A stretch of DNA of 64,000 nt from Zygnema cylindricum. Taxonomy: Eukaryota; Streptophyta; Zygnematophyceae; Zygnematales; Zygnemataceae. The notes under the pieces were generated by a model. The model saw nothing but the letters and a program-made list of their open reading frames with translations. It was not told the DNA's origin and searched no databases. How positions within the stretch are numbered: the stretch's first letter is position 1; the number at the start of each line of letters is the position of its first letter. The stretch is taken from assembly GCA_037447655.1 (NCBI GenBank), contig JBBHKE010001973.1, positions 651,954 to 715,953 of the forward strand. Direction: 5' to 3'. Below, piece after piece: positions 59,972-64,000 of this stretch. The translations under genes and the position numbers were made by a program.

Positions 59972-60613
59972 GTGGAATATCCGGATTCGCTCCTTTAATC
60001 CTCGGAGATGCCGCGCTCCAATGTAACATCGCCACGTGTCATCCAATGTGGCGATGCCCACAAACTGCCGAATTCTTCTTCCGTGATCTCGGCGCTAATT
60101 CCGGCCGTTCGATTAAACTCGCATTTGATCGTAGCCGTAATAAATACATGCGCGGTATTAGTTTCGCTTACGAAATCAATGCGCGGTATTGATTTCTTAT
60201 CCGTACCTCAATTCGTACTTTTACATACCAGATCTATGTATCCCGTTAACAATTACAGTTAAATGATTTATCCTACGAATTAATGTTTAACTAATTATCG
60301 TACTATATAATTCTTAATACTACCTCTAGACTTAACGGCTAAGGCTATCGGCTATCACCTATCTGTCGGCCGGCAGGTACTAGGATCAAATCCTGTGGCC
60401 GGCACATACCGTTTTAGTAAATTATCCCCTAACTAATATAAATTTCCCGTAAACCTCAGGATAGCCTAGGTAGCCATGGCTCTAGCCTCCTCTCCAATTT
60501 CTCAGTGACTGCGACAAGTTTGAGAGTTGGAGAGAGAAGTTAGAGGTAGACTGCCTCGGCTTCTTTATTTTTATTCAGACCTAGAAAATACTTTAAAACC
60601 ATTAATTTCTACA
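59972..60613 (-). repeat. LTR of copia element C, right part (642 bp)
   Basis: Continues the LTR interrupted at 55334 (gtggaatatccggattcgctcc...) and ends ...tttctaca at 60613, followed by the polypurine tract ctccccttattttc on the plus strand. Confidence 0.85.
60364..60404 (+). other. tRNA-like hairpin in the LTR of element C
   Basis: Outer stem tgtcggc (60364-60370) with gccggca (60398-60404), one G-T pair, enclosing agga-tcaaa-tcct. Confidence 0.5.
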
Positions 60614-61368
60614 CTCCCCTTATTTTCTTGTCAATCTTTAATTTTAGACCACACTTCTCCCTGCAGAAAATTAGCGTAGGGGAAGGCACAAGTTTGGTCA
60701 TCATATTTGCTACCATCTCACTATCTGGTCGGTACTATAAACTGATTATTTTATATTCTACTTTCTCTCTAACAAAGCTGAGTCAAATGTCCATATGTTT
60801 GGCTTTAAAATGATGTTTAGGATTGGCAGAAATAGCAATTGCTGCCTGATTATCATAAAAACTTTTCTGCACACCACTCTTAAGGTGACCAAGCTCATCA
60901 ATCAAAGACTTGACCCACATCAATTATTTTACAGCCGAGCAAGAGGCCATATACTCAGCCTCCATGGTGGATTGAGCAATAACCTTTTGTTGTTTAATAC
61001 TCCAACAGCAAGCCCCATCACCCATATATAATACATATCCAGAAGTGCATCTCCTCATCGGAGCATCACCATAACTGGCATCACTCCAAGTAGTGATGTT
61101 AGTATTCTCCTCACCCAAATGCAACCATAGATCCCTAGTTCCTATCAAATATCTAAGGACTCTCTTAGCTGCCTCCCAATCCCTCTCACTGGGAGCATTT
61201 AGACTTTTACCCAGCACTCCTACAGCTGCAGCTAAATCCGGCCGGGTACAATTCATAAAATAAATTAGACTTCCCACTACTTGCCTATGAGGAATAGTCT
61301 GCATGAACTTTTGTTCTTCAGGAGATAATTCCTCATCTAAGACTATGACTCCTTCTTCCTCACTCCCC

Positions 61369-62181
61369 TCACTTTAACTCCATTGGAGTTGTACAACTAT
61401 TAGCTTTATCCATCTGAAATTTTTCAAGCATGTTCCCTATTGCTTCCTTTTGAGTCAATCTTATAATCTTTCTTTTTCGGTCTCTCTCTACTTGAATCCC
61501 AAAAATATATTTTGCTTCCCCCATATCCTTCATTTCAAATCTCCCCTTAAGATCGGTTTTCAGTTTATTAATTATTTCCATTGATTTACTTAAAACAAGC
61601 AAATCATCAACATAAATTGCAATAAATGTAAAACCTTCCTTATCTTCGAAAACATAGATTGAGTGATCTGAGCTGATCAACATATATCCCAAACCGGTAA
61701 GAAACTCATCAAGCTTCTTATTCCACTGTCGAGGTGCCTGTTTCAAACCATAAAGAGATTTAATTAGCCGCCATACCTTACTCTCCTCTCTTTCCTCCAC
61801 AAACCTTTCGGGATTTCTCATGAAGATCTCCTCTTCCAATTCACCATGCAAAAAGGCTTTCTTGATGTCCATCTGGTGCACTTCCATGTCTTTCGCTGCT
61901 GCCAGGTTGAGAAGTATGCGAACGGAGGGAAATCTGACGACTGGGGCAAAGGTTTCCTCGTAGTCAATTCCCTCCTTTTGTGTAAATCCCTTTGCCACTA
62001 ATCGGGCCTTGTAGCGTTTGATTGTGTTATCTGGGTTCAGTGTTAATTTGAAAACCCACTTACAACCGATTGGTTTTCGGTTAGGTGGACAATTTACTAG
62101 CTCCCAAGTATCGGCTGCCATAATTGAGGCCATCTCCTCATTGATGGCGGTCTTCCACCGGTTTCTTTCTGGACAAGTCAT
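61369..62181 (-). pseudogene. Element C reverse transcriptase block
   Basis: 270 codons of uninterrupted RVT_2 domain: KWVFKLTLNPDNTIKRYKAR, FTQKEGIDYEETFAPVVRF, VHQMDIKKAFLHGELEEEIF, SLYGLKQAPRQWNKKLDEF and the catalytic YVDD in FIAIYVDDLLVLSKS. It copies element RNA into DNA within the particle. All core motifs appear intact. Confidence 0.9.
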
Positions 62182-63174
62182 CGCCTCTCCATAAGTCTGA
62201 AGATCATATTGATGAGATAGTTTAGTTACCTTTTATTAACCTGTTTTTCTTGCAGTATTTTGCTACTTCTCCTTCCCCCCTCAAAATCTGTGGCCGGAAT
62301 AGATGGTTCTCGTGGATTCTTTCGAACAAACTCGGCTTCCCCCCTATCCCTTGATTCCGAATCAATTTCCACCACGTCTTCCGTTTCGGGTAGAGTTGTC
62401 ACTAGAGTTTCCACAGCCGAGTCCTTTTTGGTCTGATTTGTACCTGCAAGAATGTCATCTTCTCTAAAACCTAGATAGTTAGGAAGCTCAAAGTCATCAG
62501 AATTTTCTGACTCAAATCTGATTTTTACTGACTTTGTATACTTAAAGGGATCCACAGACTTTTCTTCATCCATAACTACTAGATGCTTTACTAAGATTAT
62601 ATCTTCCCTTTTTAGATCGTAAACTCTATATCCTTTAACATTCTCATCATATCCTAAGAAGTATCCTGGTTTTCCTTTAGGATCTAGCTTCTAATTGGAC
62701 CGATCTGTATCTAGACTGAATACTTGACTGCCGAAAACCTTTAAGTGAGATATGTCTGGTTTCCGGCCTGTCCAACTCTCATAAGGTGTTTGATCTTTTA
62801 TAGCTAAAGTAAGAACTCTATTTTTGAGGTAATAAGCACAGTTTATTGCTTCGGCCCAAAACCTTTTTCCAATCTTCTTGTCAAACAACATACTTGTAGC
62901 ACTATCACTTAGTGTCCTATTTAATCTATCAGCTACCCCATTCTGTTCTAGGTTTTCTGGAACTGTCTTTTGGTGTTGGACTCCATCTTCCCTCAAAAAT
63001 CCTCAAACTGGTTAGAAGCATACTCTCCACCATTGTCACTCCGTATTCTCTTGATTGGAGTTTCATGGAGTTTTTCGCTCCATGCTTTGTATTGTCTAAA
63101 GCAATCCTGAGCTTCGGACTTGTTTATCAAAAAATACACTCGGGAATACCAAGGCCAATCATCTGTGATAGTCA

Positions 63175-63912
63175 TCATAAATCTCTTCCCCCCGATGAGG
63201 GCACTTTAGCTGGTCCCCAAATATCTGTGTGTACTAGATCTAGAATATTTTCTCCCTTATAGGTGGCTGTTTTAGGAAAGGGTAATATGTGTGTTTTACC
63301 TTGAGCACATATACTACAATCACTTATACTATCATTCTCACTGAACTTAATCCCTTCCACCACTCCCATCTTTTTCATCTCTCTTAGCTTGTCTAGATTC
63401 ACATGCCCAAGCCTCTTATGCCACATCATAATATCATGAACACCAGCATAATAAAGTTTCTTCTTTCCATTACTTAAAACCAGCCTAAACATCCCATGGC
63501 TATCATTCTCAACAATGAAATAGACATCCTCCTCAAAACTAGCAATAAAAACTCCTTCCCTAGTGCTAGTAAAAAAACCCTCATCTTCTAATAAGGATGT
63601 AGAGATGAGGTTTTTGTTCAGCTCCAGAATAAACAATTTATCGGAGAATGTTACTATGGATATCTTTCCTTCTACTAACACTTTCAAATCTACCGATCCT
63701 ACAAGAGTAATGGTGACTATCCTCCCATCCCCGTACTCTATCTCTACGGTGGGAATATTTCTTATCTTAGTGAACAGGTGCCTATCTTTACACATGTGCA
63801 TGGAGGCACCTGAATCTACAATCCAGCCTGCTTCACTTTTCAATCCACCGTAAACACATTTCTGCCTTCGTGGAATTTTGACCTCGTTTTTCGCCTCCAA
63901 CTCCTCATCCAA
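63175..63912 (-). pseudogene. Element C protease / GAG-pre-integrase block
   Basis: Contains the protease signature WIVDSGASMHMC, then MMWHKRLGHVNLDKLREM and CSICAQGKTH, and the integrase start DLVHTDIWGPAKV with its catalytic Asp retained. A frameshift after VPSSGG (near 63190) leads to the next integrase piece. Confidence 0.88.
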
Positions 63913-64000
63913 AAGGCGCTCATCGTCCTCGTCCTCGGATTCCGCCTCAAGTACCTGTGTGACAAGGGCCTTTTTCTTTCCTCTCGGGGTACCACCGGTC

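Larger units (their letters stand above)
60614..64000 (-). pseudogene. Copia element C pol, best preserved of the three, cut by the window edge
   Basis: Minus-strand order: protease and GAG-pre-integrase (63175-63912), integrase with SDNGGEYASNQF (62993-63178) and NGVADRLNRTL (62691-62996), linker (62226-62573), RT (61369-62181), RNase H (60924-61304, then 60628-60920 after a stop). The breaks are few: frameshifts near 63180, 63000, 62190 and 61370, and a stop near 60924. Gag and the 5' LTR lie beyond the window. Confidence 0.9.

Overview
The window looks like nuclear DNA of a plant-lineage eukaryote. Its genes have GT-AG introns, most of the sequence is LTR retrotransposons, and both Ty1/copia and Ty3/gypsy relics are present. 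A bacterial-type mannosylglycerate synthase interrupted by three introns, next to a Commander-complex gene (CCDC22), suggests an early-diverging streptophyte such as a charophyte alga, bryophyte or lycophyte. The purine-rich GGGAGA tracts inside coding exons remind me of Chara, but this is only a guess; the species cannot be fixed from the sequence.

Layout. 1-7 kb: a decayed minus-strand copia element (LTR plus pol relics) joined to the gag-protease part and 5' LTR of a Ty3/gypsy element. 7-10.7 kb: nested terminal-inverted-repeat elements. 10.55-15.58 kb and 17.53-22.69 kb: a nearly identical direct duplication of about 5 kb that carries the promoter region and first three exons of a CCDC22 homologue, with a huge intron filled by CT tracts and a 13-bp minisatellite. 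The remaining CCDC22 exons (22.8-25.6 kb) occur once, after copy 2. 26-32 kb: AT-rich intergenic DNA with small repeats. 32.5-34.9 kb: the minus-strand mannosylglycerate synthase gene, the best-supported gene in the window. 35-42.8 kb: intergenic DNA with degenerate short repeats and TIR-element remnants. 42.8-64 kb: a chain of three minus-strand copia elements (A, D, C), with a short non-autonomous gag-only element (B) inserted inside the LTR of C.

Main points. (1) The two CCDC22 copies are complementary wrecks: copy 1 has an intact exon 1 but no 3' exons, whereas copy 2 has the 3' exons but a +7 G-run frameshift in exon 1. Either the locus is rearranged or the assembly has placed two haplotypes in tandem. 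(2) The synthase gene aligns start to end with the bacterial GT78 family and keeps its DxD motif. (3) Elements A and B carry a primer-binding site complementary to the anticodon loop of initiator tRNA-Met (Drosophila-copia-like half-tRNA priming), and the gag AUG lies inside that site. (4) The LTRs share a tRNA-3'-half-like hairpin whose outer stem covaries between elements. I see no CRISPR array, operon or prokaryotic system.
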